A stretch of DNA of 64,000 nt from Neobacillus niacini. GTDB taxonomy: Bacteria; Bacillota; Bacilli; Bacillales; Cytobacillaceae. Below the pieces are notes generated by a model that had not been told where the DNA came from, made no database searches, and was given only the letters and a program-made list of their open reading frames with translations. The stretch spans positions 424,770 through 488,769 of the forward strand of contig NZ_BAWM01000152.1 of NCBI RefSeq assembly GCF_000759675.1, given 5' to 3'. Positions 52,021-60,226 of the stretch are shown piece after piece. Position 1 is the stretch's first letter, and each line of letters starts with the position of its first letter. The position numbers were made by a program, and so were the translations under genes.

Positions 52021-52611
52021 TTGAAAACTCTCTTGAAGAGCTTTGTTAACGGTATTTTGACTATTGTTCCCATTATTCTCGTAATCTTTGTTATTTACAA
52101 AACGTTTCTGTTTCTCGACGGACTGCTCGGAAATACATTAAGACCTTATCTACAAGAAGATTACATTCCTGGCATCGGATTGCTCACAACAATTGTATTA
52201 ATTACTCTGTTAGGCTGGTTATCTACAAAATTTGTTACTGGCAGCATTATCAGACTGATTGATAAGTGGCTGGAAAAAATTCCTGTTGTAAAAACGATTT
52301 ACTCCGTCATTAAAGATACTGTTCAATCCTTTTTGGGTGAGAAAAAGTCTTTTTCGAAAGTGGCGCTTGTTGTCATTCCCGGAACAGAAATGAGGAGTAT
52401 GGGATTTATTACATCTGAACAGCTGGAGGATTTTTATAGTCCTCTTAAAGACCATGTTGCTGTTTATGTGCCTCAAACCTTTCAGGTAGCCGGATTTACC
52501 TTTTTAATTCCAAAGGAGCAAGTAGAGATTATTGATGTTAAGCCTGAGGAAGCAATGAAATTTATTCTCTCCGGTGGTATGACCACAACATCAAAAGCAA
52601 TTGAAAAATAA
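52021..52611 (+). CDS. DUF502 family membrane protein
   Basis: 196 residues from a TTG at 52021, chosen because TAGGTGA precedes it. Two membrane segments (about 8-30 and 50-75) are separated by LFLDGLLGNTLRPYL. A soluble domain holds IPVVKTIYSVIKDTVQSF and VPQTFQVAGFTFLIPKEQ, which are the DUF502 signatures. The family is found in bacteria and plants (COV proteins); its function in bacteria is unknown. Monocistronic with terminator. Confidence 0.88.
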   Translation: MKTLLKSFVNGILTIVPIILVIFVIYKTFLFLDGLLGNTLRPYLQEDYIPGIGLLTTIVLITLLGWLSTKFVTGSIIRLIDKWLEKIPVVKTIYSVIKDTVQSFLGEKKSFSKVALVVIPGTEMRSMGFITSEQLEDFYSPLKDHVAVYVPQTFQVAGFTFLIPKEQVEIIDVKPEEAMKFILSGGMTTTSKAIEK

Positions 52612-52613
52612 TA

Positions 52614-52638
52614 AAAAGCCGCGAATTCGCGGCTTTTT
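52614..52638. terminator. Bidirectional terminator
   Basis: Stem AAAAAGCCGCGAA/TTCGCGGCTTTTT, shared by the convergent DUF502 and msrB genes. Confidence 0.85.
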
Positions 52639-53071
52639 AATTCTCGTCAAATAGTTTCTTATAAGCTCCGTATCCTTGCTCCTCCAATTCCTCTTTCGGA
52701 ATAAATCGTAAGGCTGCAGAATTAATACAGTAGCGCAGGCCCGTCGGATCTGGACCATCATTGAAGACATGACCCAAATGGGAATCTCCAGTTTTACTTC
52801 TTACTTCTGTCCGAACCATAAAATGACTGTAATCTTCTTTTTCGATTACTTCTTCCTCAACAATGGGCTTGGTGAAACTCGGCCAGCCACAGCCCGCGTC
52901 AAACTTATCAAGAGAGCTGAACAACGCCTTACCAGAGACGATATCCACATAAATTCCGTCCCTTGTTTCATTCCAATATTCGTTGCGGAAAGGAGGCTCT
53001 GTTCCGTTATTTTGTGTTACTTCATATTGCATCGGTGATAATTCTTTCTTTAATTGATCTTTATTTTTCAT
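52637..53071 (-). CDS. msrB: Peptide methionine-(R)-S-oxide reductase MsrB
   Basis: 144 residues from the ATG at 53071 (GGGGGGGAG site). [14 protein letters not shown] (about 56-69) and the catalytic Cys in [11 protein letters not shown] (about 118) are present. It lacks the two CxxC zinc pairs found in some MsrB forms. It reduces R-methionine sulfoxide in proteins. Its start codon overlaps the msrA stop, so MsrA and MsrB are made together, as in B. subtilis. Confidence 0.95.
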   Translation of the reverse strand: MKNKDQLKKELSPMQYEVTQNNGTEPPFRNEYWNETRDGIYVDIVSGKALFSSLDKFDAGCGWPSFTKPIVEEEVIEKEDYSHFMVRTEVRSKTGDSHLGHVFNDGPDPTGLRYCINSAALRFIPKEELEEQGYGAYKKLFDEN

Positions 53072-53604
53072 TTTTCTCCCCCCCAATGTGCATTAATAAA
53101 TCCGGCTCTCCCTGAACCAACATGATATCGTTCATAGTGTGCTTTATTTTTCTTATAGTAATGCTGATGGTATTCTTCGGCTGGATAGAACGTTTTTGCT
53201 GGTAAAATTGGCGTTACAACCGGTTTGGTGAAGCGTCCGCTATCTTGGAGCGCCTGTTTTGATTGTTCAGCAAGCTCTTTCTGTGTTTCATTATGGTAAA
53301 AAATCGCTGTTTGATAGGATTGACCGCGATCGTAAAATTGACCACCGGGATCGGTTGGATCGATTTGTTGCCAAAATAGTTCGAGCAGTCTTTCATATGG
53401 AAAAATTTCTGGGTTAAAGGTAATTTGAACTGCCTCATAATGACCGGTTGATTCCGAACAAACCTGCTGGTATGTAGGATTCTCGACGTGACCACCAGAA
53501 TATCCAGAAATGACACTAATAATGCCCGGCTGCTCATCAAATGGCTTTACCATGCACCAAAAACAGCCACCCGCAAACGTAGCTAATTGTTTACTTTCTT
53601 CCAT
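53068..53604 (-). CDS. msrA: Peptide methionine-(S)-S-oxide reductase MsrA
   Basis: 178 residues from the ATG at 53604 (AAAGGGGTGGG site). The catalytic motif GCFWCM (about 12-17) and conserved [16 protein letters not shown] and [12 protein letters not shown] are complete. It reduces S-methionine sulfoxide in oxidised proteins. The downstream msrB overlaps by a few bases. The ypmSRQ genes nearby match B. subtilis gene order. Confidence 0.96.
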   Translation of the reverse strand: MEESKQLATFAGGCFWCMVKPFDEQPGIISVISGYSGGHVENPTYQQVCSESTGHYEAVQITFNPEIFPYERLLELFWQQIDPTDPGGQFYDRGQSYQTAIFYHNETQKELAEQSKQALQDSGRFTKPVVTPILPAKTFYPAEEYHQHYYKKNKAHYERYHVGSGRAGFINAHWGGEK

Positions 53605-53699
53605 GATACCCACCCCTTTGGAATATATTTGCTTTGACTATGAGTATACCGAATCTTAATTAAGAAATACAATTTGCTGACCAAAACAGTGAAAATACA

Positions 53700-53750
53700 T
53701 ATATCAGCGTTCAATTCTTTTTTATCAGCGTTAATTCGAATATATCCGCG
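53700..53750. repeat. Degenerate 20-21-bp-period array, inverted relative to the others
   Basis: On the minus strand units begin CGCGGATATA (53750), CGCTGATAAA (53730) and CGCTGATATA (53709), spaced 20 and 21 bp. The core is the same as CGCAGATATA except at the fourth base, which is variable. Lies between msrA and the RsgA-like gene. Confidence 0.7.
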
Positions 53751-53771
53751 TTGCGACTCCAACCCACAATA

Positions 53772-53800
53772 AAGCCGAACCTCGTCTCCGGGTTCGGCTG
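53772..53800 (-). terminator. Terminator after the RsgA-like gene
   Basis: Stem AGCCGAACC/GGGTTCGGCT with an 8-nt loop; the A/T run on the minus side is short. Confidence 0.7.
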
Positions 53801-53807
53801 CAAATTT

Positions 53808-54878
53808 CTACTTAATTTTCTTTTTTTGTCGTGTTTGTTTGGTGATGTTTTTCCATTTTTTCTGTTCTTCGGTTTGGGCGCGTTTGTCAGCTTTTCTTTC
53901 GATATAAGCTAGTTCTTTTTGCAGCTTGTTGTAGCTGGTTAGGCGTCCTGCATCCAATGTACCTTTTTCAATAGCCTCCAAAACGGCACAACCTGGTTCA
54001 TCCTTATGCTTACAGTCTCGGAATCTGCACATCTCTCCCAATTCATCGATATCAGAGAACGTTTCGGTTAAACCATCTGCACTTTCCCAAAGCTGTATTT
54101 CCCGCATTCCTGGGGTGTCTATCAACACACTGCCATTTGGAAGCTGAATCATTTCACGATGTGTAGTGGTATGGCGTCCTTTGTCATCACCTTCGCGAAT
54201 CTCCTTAACCACTTGTTTTTCCACACCCAATAACAAATTCGTTAATGTGGACTTCCCTACTCCCGATGAACCCAATAAGACGATGGTTTTTCCAGGCTGT
54301 AAGTAAGGGGCAAGCTTTTCAATCCCACTCTTCATTTCTGCACTAATCGCTATCACCGGTACTCCACCAAAAGCGATGGCTTCAACTTCAGCCAGCTTCT
54401 CATCAATATTTTCACATAGGTCTGCTTTACTTAAAACAATAACAGGATTGGCACCACTTTCCCACGTCAGCAGCAAATAGCGTTCAATTCTTCTTAAATT
54501 TAGCTCATCATTCAATGAGTTTACAAGAAAAACAGTATCAACGTTCGCGGCAACAATTTGCTCCTCAGCCGTCCTGCCTGCTGATTTTCTTGAGAATTTG
54601 CTGAACCGAGGCATGATAGAGTAAATGGTCCCTTTTCCTTCATCCACCCGCGGCGTCAGCATGACCCAATCCCCAACCGCAGGATAATCCTCACGACTTA
54701 ACGCTTCAAAGTTAAACTTACCTGATACCTCGCAAAGTAAATCTCCATGCTCCGTCCATACACGATACATATGCTTATGTTCCAAAGCCACCCGGCCAAT
54801 AATCATCTCATCATTATGTTTTAAAGCTTGAAAATTGTTATTTATCTTTGCAGTTAATCCAATTGTTTTTAAATTCAT
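53808..54878 (-). CDS. rsgA: RsgA/YjeQ-type circularly permuted GTPase
   Basis: 356 residues from the ATG at 54878 (TTGGAGGAATATGG site). After an OB domain (about 30-100) the permuted G domain reads G4 VLSKADL, G1 GSSGVGKSTLTNLLLG (about 201-216) and G3 DTPGMRE. The zinc site CRFRDCKHKDEPGC (about 285-298) completes the RsgA signature. RsgA checks late 30S ribosome maturation. The usual housekeeping copy (yloQ) lies beside prpC-prkC, so this is probably a second, regulated paralogue. A leader peptide and attenuator precede it. C-terminus is Lys-rich. Confidence 0.88.
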   Translation of the reverse strand: MNLKTIGLTAKINNNFQALKHNDEMIIGRVALEHKHMYRVWTEHGDLLCEVSGKFNFEALSREDYPAVGDWVMLTPRVDEGKGTIYSIMPRFSKFSRKSAGRTAEEQIVAANVDTVFLVNSLNDELNLRRIERYLLLTWESGANPVIVLSKADLCENIDEKLAEVEAIAFGGVPVIAISAEMKSGIEKLAPYLQPGKTIVLLGSSGVGKSTLTNLLLGVEKQVVKEIREGDDKGRHTTTHREMIQLPNGSVLIDTPGMREIQLWESADGLTETFSDIDELGEMCRFRDCKHKDEPGCAVLEAIEKGTLDAGRLTSYNKLQKELAYIERKADKRAQTEEQKKWKNITKQTRQKKKIK

Positions 54879-54903
54879 CCATATTCCTCCAAAAATTGTA
54901 AAA

Positions 54904-54933
54904 TAAAAAACCACAGGCATACACAGCCCATGG
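54904..54933 (-). terminator. Regulated terminator in the RsgA-like leader
   Basis: Minus-strand stem CCATGGGC-TGTGTAT-GCCTGTGG (two G-T pairs) followed directly by TTTTTTATTTT. It ends 22 nt before the ribosome site of the GTPase gene. Confidence 0.75.
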
Positions 54934-54968
54934 TTTTATTCACAAAGGAATAATGGGTAAAGATTCCC

Positions 54969-55040
54969 CTAAAAGGTGAATCCACGGGCTGTGCAAAGGA
55001 TAATAAAATTAACGGCAATTAACGTATTTTCATTTAACAT
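54969..55040 (-). CDS. Leader peptide of the RsgA-like attenuator
   Basis: 23 codons. The start ATG follows GGAAGGCGGGTGAAGTGTA, a good ribosome site. The peptide begins MLNENTLIAV and ends LCTARGFTF before TAG. The final codons overlap the antiterminator arm. No membrane or exported role is expected; its translation is the likely signal. Short, but site, position and overlap agree. Confidence 0.6.
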   Translation of the reverse strand: MLNENTLIAVNFIILCTARGFTF

Positions 55041-55074
55041 TACACTTCACCCGCCTTCCGACTTATTTGTATTA

Positions 55075-55103
55075 AGTATATGTTAATATCATCCATTTGT
55101 AAA
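55075..55103 (-). promoter_or_regulatory. Sigma-A promoter of the RsgA-like leader
   Basis: Minus-strand TTTACA, a 17-nt spacer and TATACT, with transcription start expected near 55068, about 28 nt before the leader peptide. Confidence 0.7.
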
Positions 55104-55184
55104 CAAAAAATCCAAATATAGACACCCACCTAAACATGCTTGAATAAATTAATTAGTAAAGAACTAGAGAAAGGAGCGAATGGT

Positions 55185-55931
55185 ATGTCTGGTAATAGAA
55201 ATCATTCTGATTATCTTCAAAGAGCCGCAATGTATGATTTATTGGCCCACAATTTTAAATACTCTAATCCAAACCTACACATGCATTACTATCTGAAACA
55301 TTTAAAATATATGAATAAAGCGATGGTTTTGCGTAACACCCAACAAAGTCAGGCCGATGGAAGGGTCCGGTTCCTTCATGCCTCACCTGATGCCCCCGAC
55401 GTTGACATTTATATAAACGGCGAGATGAAAGTGAAACGCCTCCCATTCAGAGTGGCAAGCAATTATTTAGCGTTAAAGCCAGGAAAGTATCATATTGATA
55501 TTTACCCAACAGGTAATTCGGTGGATAGTTTACTCAATAAAAGGATTACCGTTGAACCCGGAAAAGCATATACACTAGCGATAATCGACTCTGTAAAAAA
55601 AATGCGCCTGATTCCTTACCTCAATCAACCGGAAGTACCACCAAATGAATCTAAAATACGTTTTCTGCATCTATCACCGGATACAGGAGCCTTGGATATT
55701 GCAGTTAAAAACCGAGATGTTGTCTTTCCGAATATTTCCTACAAGCAGGCAACCGACTATTTAGGAATCATGCCGATGACAGTGGATTTAGAGGTCAGAG
55801 AGGCTGGAACGAAAAATGTCGTCCTATCAATGCCAAAAGCACAATTTCGTCCAAATGAAGCCTATACCATAGTATTGATAGGTCTTTCGAAAGAAGAGCC
55901 TGCATTACAAGCAATGATTATGAAGGATTAG
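55185..55931 (+). CDS. DUF4397-domain protein
   Basis: 248 residues from the ATG at 55185 (GAAAGGAGCGAATGGT site). Two tandem beta repeats carry the DUF4397 pattern: VRFLHASPDAPDVDIYING (about 62-80) and IRFLHLSPDTGALDIAVKN (about 156-174), each followed by a P-G-K or PMTV strand (LKPGKYHIDIYPTGN). No signal peptide is apparent at the chosen start, unusual since many homologues are surface proteins. Function unknown; cell-surface or spore-surface roles have been suggested for relatives. Terminator follows. Confidence 0.85.
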   Translation: MSGNRNHSDYLQRAAMYDLLAHNFKYSNPNLHMHYYLKHLKYMNKAMVLRNTQQSQADGRVRFLHASPDAPDVDIYINGEMKVKRLPFRVASNYLALKPGKYHIDIYPTGNSVDSLLNKRITVEPGKAYTLAIIDSVKKMRLIPYLNQPEVPPNESKIRFLHLSPDTGALDIAVKNRDVVFPNISYKQATDYLGIMPMTVDLEVREAGTKNVVLSMPKAQFRPNEAYTIVLIGLSKEEPALQAMIMKD

Positions 55932-55938
55932 GCAAAAA

Positions 55939-55973
55939 AATAAGGTGGCTCACATTTTGTGAGTCACCTTATT
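55939..55973. terminator. Bidirectional terminator
   Basis: 15-bp stem AATAAGGTGGCTCAC/GTGAGTCACCTTATT with one mismatch, between the DUF4397 and ypmS genes. Confidence 0.85.
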
Positions 55974-56547
55974 CAACGGATACGAGTATCGTAAATGCAA
56001 TATCATCCTTTATTAAATCAAACCTATTCACTTTTATTTTAACATCACTTTTTAGCTTTAATTGCTGCATGTTTACGTGAACAATTTTATCATTGGGTTG
56101 AATCTCTACCCCTTTTGGCAGCTTATAATTTTCTTTGATGAATTTAAGGACATAAGAAACGGGCAGAGGCAGGCTTCCAACCGAGATTGACTTTTGCTTT
56201 AGAACCAAATCACCATTATCTAATGCCTTTGGTACGAAGGTAAGCTTTAAATCTACTTCTTGACTAAAAAATGGCAAGGTCCCATACAATTCCACTTCAT
56301 CCTGCAGCTGTACACTATATTCTATCGGTGAATCTGCCGCTTCCTTTTTTATATACTGGTTTATTAAAACATTGAGATCAGCCTTATTTGAGATAACTTC
56401 AAAAGAAACATTCTTGTTGTTTGGTACAGTTTGTTGAATCTTTCCTTCTTCATCAGCAGGTATCATAATTAAAGATAAAAGAATGATAACAATGATTACA
56501 ATTAACCCTAATAAAAGAAAGAATCCCGTTTTCCATTTATTTTTCAT
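55969..56547 (-). CDS. ypmS: YpmS-family (DUF2140) membrane-anchored protein
   Basis: 192 residues. A single N-terminal membrane segment (about 9-30) anchors an outside domain containing YSVQLQDEVELYGTLPFFSQ and VSVGSLPLPVSYVLKFIK, typical of YpmS. GAGGAGAA precedes the ATG. It lies 6 nt after ypmR and is part of the ypmQ-R-S run known from B. subtilis. Molecular role unknown; it is predicted to face the wall. Confidence 0.88.
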   Translation of the reverse strand: MKNKWKTGFFLLLGLIVIIVIILLSLIMIPADEEGKIQQTVPNNKNVSFEVISNKADLNVLINQYIKKEAADSPIEYSVQLQDEVELYGTLPFFSQEVDLKLTFVPKALDNGDLVLKQKSISVGSLPLPVSYVLKFIKENYKLPKGVEIQPNDKIVHVNMQQLKLKSDVKIKVNRFDLIKDDIAFTILVSVE

Positions 56548-56553
56548 AGAAAG

Positions 56554-57378
56554 CTAATTCTCCTCTTTGCTGACCATATACGCCTTTTTAACGAGATCAG
56601 GTAATGTACGTTGTTCTAAAGTTTCATTTAAACGCTCTGCAATCAACTCATAACCCTTATCATTTGGATGAAAGTTATCGGTATGCAAGAGACTTTCTGT
56701 TGGATTCTTAAACAAATCTTCGATTCCTACAAAATAAGCATTCGAATAATTAGCTACAACATTTTGGCTGGCAACGTTCCAATCCGCAACGATCTGGTCA
56801 AGTTCCTTAATATCAGTAAACCATTGTGAAAAAGGATTGTATACTCCAACCAAAACAATATAGGCATCAGGATTTACTCGAATAATTGTATTCATGATTT
56901 GGTATAAATTATTAATATATACTTCTCTTTCCTTATCAAAAACGGATAGCTGTAGATTTGAGATATTATCCTTTACTACCTTCATAATGTCATTGCCGCC
57001 AATAGTCAAAATCACCAAATCAGATGTAGAAAGTGTATCTTGTATCTCATCTGTTTGAAGCCTTTTTAATAATTGCGGGGTGCGATTACCTTTTACACCG
57101 AAGTTATAGAAATCAACTTCCTTAATACCCTTTTCTTCCTCGAGCAAAGTTCTTAAGTAAGGCAGGTATCCTCCAGTTTTTGTCCTATCTCCTACACCTT
57201 CTGTTAAAGAATCACCAGCGGAAATAATTCTTATCTCCTTTGGGACAAAATCGGCAGGAATCTCTTCATAAACAACAGCCGAAGCGGTCCGTTCTTTATG
57301 CAATTCCAAGCGATCGGATGGACTGCAAGAACTTAAGAAAAATGTCGAAAGAATAAGAAAGGTGAAAACTTTTTTCAT
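56554..57378 (-). CDS. ypmR: GDSL/SGNH-hydrolase lipoprotein (YpmR)
   Basis: 274 residues from the ATG at 57378 (AGAGGGTGGTGAATC site). The signal peptide ends in a lipobox (LSSC, about 17-20). SGNH blocks: ISAGDSLTEGVGD with the Ser (about 51-63), GVKGN, GGNDI (about 123-127) and the Asp/His pair in TDNFHPNDKGY near the end. An esterase or lipase attached outside the membrane. Next to ypmQ and ypmS as in B. subtilis. Confidence 0.92.
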   Translation of the reverse strand: MKKVFTFLILSTFFLSSCSPSDRLELHKERTASAVVYEEIPADFVPKEIRIISAGDSLTEGVGDRTKTGGYLPYLRTLLEEEKGIKEVDFYNFGVKGNRTPQLLKRLQTDEIQDTLSTSDLVILTIGGNDIMKVVKDNISNLQLSVFDKEREVYINNLYQIMNTIIRVNPDAYIVLVGVYNPFSQWFTDIKELDQIVADWNVASQNVVANYSNAYFVGIEDLFKNPTESLLHTDNFHPNDKGYELIAERLNETLEQRTLPDLVKKAYMVSKEEN

Positions 57379-57464
57379 TTGATTCACCACCCTCTTACTA
57401 ATGATATTATAACAGAACAAAAATAATTCAAAACAAGCTAGTACTATATCCTATTCATTACCAA

Positions 57465-57491
57465 AAAAATAGACCTGGGAAAAGGTCTATT
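57465..57491 (-). terminator. Terminator between ypmQ and ypmR
   Basis: Stem AATAGACC/GGTCTATT with an 8-nt loop and a T run on the minus strand, so ypmR may have its own start. Confidence 0.8.
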
Positions 57492-58065
57492 GCAATGCTT
57501 TTATATCATTGAGCATTTCATCATATGGCACTTCTTGATACCCATCGTAAATTTTTTTAACCTTGCTATCTGGTCCAACTAAGAAAAAGTATGTCTGATG
57601 AATAACTTGATCACCCTCTTGCGGCTTTTTCACCAAAGTCTTAAATGTTTCTCTTGCATAGGTTTCAATAAACTCTTGTGAATAGCCTGTTAAAAATGTC
57701 CAGTTATCTAAATTCAGCCCATAGTTTTTTGAATAAGCTGTTAGTATTTCGGGTGTGTCAACAGTTGGATCGACACTAAACGAAACAAACTCAACATTTT
57801 TCAACTCTTCCTCATCCACCATTTTTTGCAGCTTGGTCATGTTAGCCGTCATCGGCGGACAAACATCTGCGCAATTAGTGAAAATAAAGTCTGCCAGCCA
57901 AATCTTCCCATCTAAATTCTTCTTTTCAAAAGGTTTATTCTCTTCTGTCACAGCAGAAAAATCATTTACTGGATAATCCAGCGGATTCTCAATCCCCTTT
58001 TGTCCACAAGCAGATAGTAGCAATGCCACAATAACAAATAATAGTAAGTATAAACGTTTCTTCAT
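57487..58065 (-). CDS. ypmQ: SCO1-family copper lipoprotein (YpmQ/BsSco)
   Basis: 192 residues. Lipobox LLSAC (about 16-20), then the thioredoxin-like fold with the copper-binding CADVCP motif (Cys about 65 and 69) and a downstream His in VIHQTYF (about 155). Sco proteins help build the CuA centre of cytochrome c oxidase. It is the last gene of the run toward ypmRS. CGGGGGAT precedes the ATG. Full length for the family. Confidence 0.92.
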   Translation of the reverse strand: MKKRLYLLLFVIVALLLSACGQKGIENPLDYPVNDFSAVTEENKPFEKKNLDGKIWLADFIFTNCADVCPPMTANMTKLQKMVDEEELKNVEFVSFSVDPTVDTPEILTAYSKNYGLNLDNWTFLTGYSQEFIETYARETFKTLVKKPQEGDQVIHQTYFFLVGPDSKVKKIYDGYQEVPYDEMLNDIKALQ

Positions 58066-58140
58066 TTAAATCCCCCGTAACCTTTTTCTTTTCGTGATTA
58101 GTTTAACAAAGATTTGCAAAAGAGAAAAGGAAACAGTTTG

Positions 58141-58380
58141 TTAATCAATTACCCCGGTTTTTACTATTATATTATTTACATGTACTTCAAATTTTGCCTC
58201 CTTATACAACTCTCTCCCTTCCTTTTTAGATAGTGGTTTTTTGCGAATTCCCACAGGGTCAACCTGTTTTTTTTTGGAAAATTCAAGCATCTGTTTTATT
58301 TGCTTTTCCATTTCTTTGTTTATTTCTTTTTCAATAAACTTGATGTTCTTCGTTGTGGTTAAATCACCATCCTGTTTCTT
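58141..58380 (-). pseudogene. Remnant of a Ger(x)C-family germinant-receptor C subunit
   Basis: About 80 residues resemble the C-terminal part of GerAC-type proteins: FIEKEINKEMEKQIKQMLEF, followed by KEGRELYKEAKFEVHVN and IIVKTGVID. Full-length relatives are about 370-400 residues with a lipoprotein signal. Nothing upstream in this frame continues the homology; the frame runs into the end of the histidine kinase gene in another frame. A short degenerate gene end is the best reading. Confidence 0.6.
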
Positions 58381-60004
58381 ACTCGTCCCATAAAGGGATA
58401 AAAACCCTAAAAGTTGTTCCCTTGTCCTTTTCACTGATAACGTCAATTTGACCCTTCATTTTATCAACAATTTGGTAGCAAACCATTAGACCCATTCCCG
58501 TCCCTTTTTCCTTCAAGGAATAAAAAGCCGTCCCTAATCGTGATAATTCCTCTGGGGACATACCGATACCAGTATCCGTCACTTCAAAAACACCATAGCC
58601 ATCCTGTTTATAGATTTTAAGACTAAGGGTTCCTCCATTTCTCATAGCTTCAATGCCATTCTTGACAATATTAATTAACACCTGCTTCATTTCGTTGTTA
58701 TTCCCTTTTAATACGATCCCACTTTCTAAATCACTCTTAAGGGTAATATTTTGCTTCATCAGAGCAAAGGTGTTCATTAAGTCCATGACTTTGTTAGCTA
58801 ATTCAGCACCATCCACCTTTTCTAGGTGGTCAAGGTCCGGTTTTGCTAGGGAGAGATAATCATTTATGATCAATTCTGCACGGTTTAACTCATCAATCAT
58901 TAATCGGAGGTACATGATTTCCTCTGAACTTAAGTGATCTTTTGATAGGAAAATCTGCAAAAAACCTCTTACCACTGTCATTGGATTACGGATTTCATGG
59001 GCAACTGATGCTGCGAGCTGACCAATCGCATTCATCTTTTCCGCACGTTGCAGTTCTTTCTGGATTTTGGTTTTGGCTATGATATTATCCATCTCTCCAA
59101 TTGCCTCTTCTATTCTATGCAAACTGCTGGGGCTTGTTGGAACAGAGCCAAACTGCTTACTCGTGTCTGATAGCCGCTTAAACAGAATCGATAATTTTTC
59201 AGTCATATGATTAAATTTATCGCTTAATTCCTCCATATCAGGCTGATCCGTAATCTGTAACTTCACATTAAAATTACCCGCGCTGACGGCATTAATCCCT
59301 GAAATAATTTCTTGCACAGGCTCCAAGGATTTCTTAAGACCCCATCTTAAAGTAAAATAAACAATAATGCTTACGATAATAAAGGAGAAAATTAAATAAA
59401 AGGCAATTTCTTCTTGATAGGAATCAATAATTGTCGCATCGACATCGACAGCAAACAATGCAATGACTTCGCCTTTATTATTGATAATCGGTTGAAAAGC
59501 GGTAATCCACTCCCCTACCTCGTCCTGATAGACTTTCGTGCTAGTCAATTTATTCTCTTTTACAGAGGTATTAAAGGCCGTTAGAAACTCATTTCCAGGA
59601 TTGTATTTGTAAAAATTCTCAACCCCAAAGGCTTTATAATTTTTTGAAATGGCTGTAAAGGTTAATTGATTACCATCACTCTTATTCCTATCTATAATGT
59701 AACCACCTAAATACTTCGAATTTTTGTCATTTAACATCGACACCTGATTACTGAGCTTTCTTACATATTGATTTTCCTTACCCCGTGAATCAATCGCTAA
59801 TTGCACATCAAAAGAATTAATTGTTGTACTCCAAAGTGAAGCTAGCCCTTTGGCACGATCCGTTATCTGACTTTCCAACTGCTTGGTTTGATAAATAAAC
59901 GTGAAACCTGCTGTTGAAATAACAATCATTAACGTGATAAAAAAGGAAAATAATAATAGCTTTCGGTAAAGTGGCAAATCCTTAACTTGCTTTTCTTTTG
60001 ACAT
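58379..60004 (-). CDS. Orphan sensor histidine kinase (sporulation-kinase type)
   Basis: 541 residues from the ATG at 60004 (GAAGGGAC site). The first membrane segment (about 17-38), an extracellular sensor of about 150 residues, a second membrane segment (about 195-215) and HAMP come first. The HisKA motif is VAHEIRNPMTVVRGFLQ (about 346-362). The HATPase boxes are NGIEAMRNGG and GTGMGLMVC. No response regulator gene is adjacent, and the H-box matches KinA-E-type kinases, so it may feed the Spo0F phosphorelay (inferred). The signal is unknown. Confidence 0.88.
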   Translation of the reverse strand: MSKEKQVKDLPLYRKLLLFSFFITLMIVISTAGFTFIYQTKQLESQITDRAKGLASLWSTTINSFDVQLAIDSRGKENQYVRKLSNQVSMLNDKNSKYLGGYIIDRNKSDGNQLTFTAISKNYKAFGVENFYKYNPGNEFLTAFNTSVKENKLTSTKVYQDEVGEWITAFQPIINNKGEVIALFAVDVDATIIDSYQEEIAFYLIFSFIIVSIIVYFTLRWGLKKSLEPVQEIISGINAVSAGNFNVKLQITDQPDMEELSDKFNHMTEKLSILFKRLSDTSKQFGSVPTSPSSLHRIEEAIGEMDNIIAKTKIQKELQRAEKMNAIGQLAASVAHEIRNPMTVVRGFLQIFLSKDHLSSEEIMYLRLMIDELNRAELIINDYLSLAKPDLDHLEKVDGAELANKVMDLMNTFALMKQNITLKSDLESGIVLKGNNNEMKQVLINIVKNGIEAMRNGGTLSLKIYKQDGYGVFEVTDTGIGMSPEELSRLGTAFYSLKEKGTGMGLMVCYQIVDKMKGQIDVISEKDKGTTFRVFIPLWDE

Positions 60005-60226
60005 ATGGATAGTCCCTTCAAGTTGCTTCATACATAAGAAAATTCTACAAAATAAGAGTAATTCCTTTAAAAAATGAAATAATTCACATTATATCTAAAA
60101 TTAAAGTCGAATTTTTGTTTAAAGGCAAGAAGTTTTATTGAAAAGAGAAGATATGGTATCATGAATGAGTATTCATTCAGTAAAACAGAAAATTATGAAA
60201 AAATGTATAACGTAGAGGTGGGGAAT

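Larger units (their letters stand above)
54900..55068 (-). promoter_or_regulatory. Leader-peptide transcription attenuator before the RsgA-like gene
   Basis: On the minus strand this leader contains a short translated frame, an antiterminator and a terminator that exclude each other. Antiterminator: 12-bp stem CACAGCCCGTGG with CCATGGGCTGTG (54982-54993 with 54922-54933), extended by ATTCAC/GTGAAT. Terminator: CCATGGGC/GCCTGTGG, 8 bp with two wobbles, then TTTTTTATTTT. The 5' antiterminator arm lies inside codons 16-20 of the leader peptide, so translation to its end should block it. Slowed or blocked translation should then switch on rsgA. The logic is inferred; the pairing is read directly. 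Confidence 0.7.
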
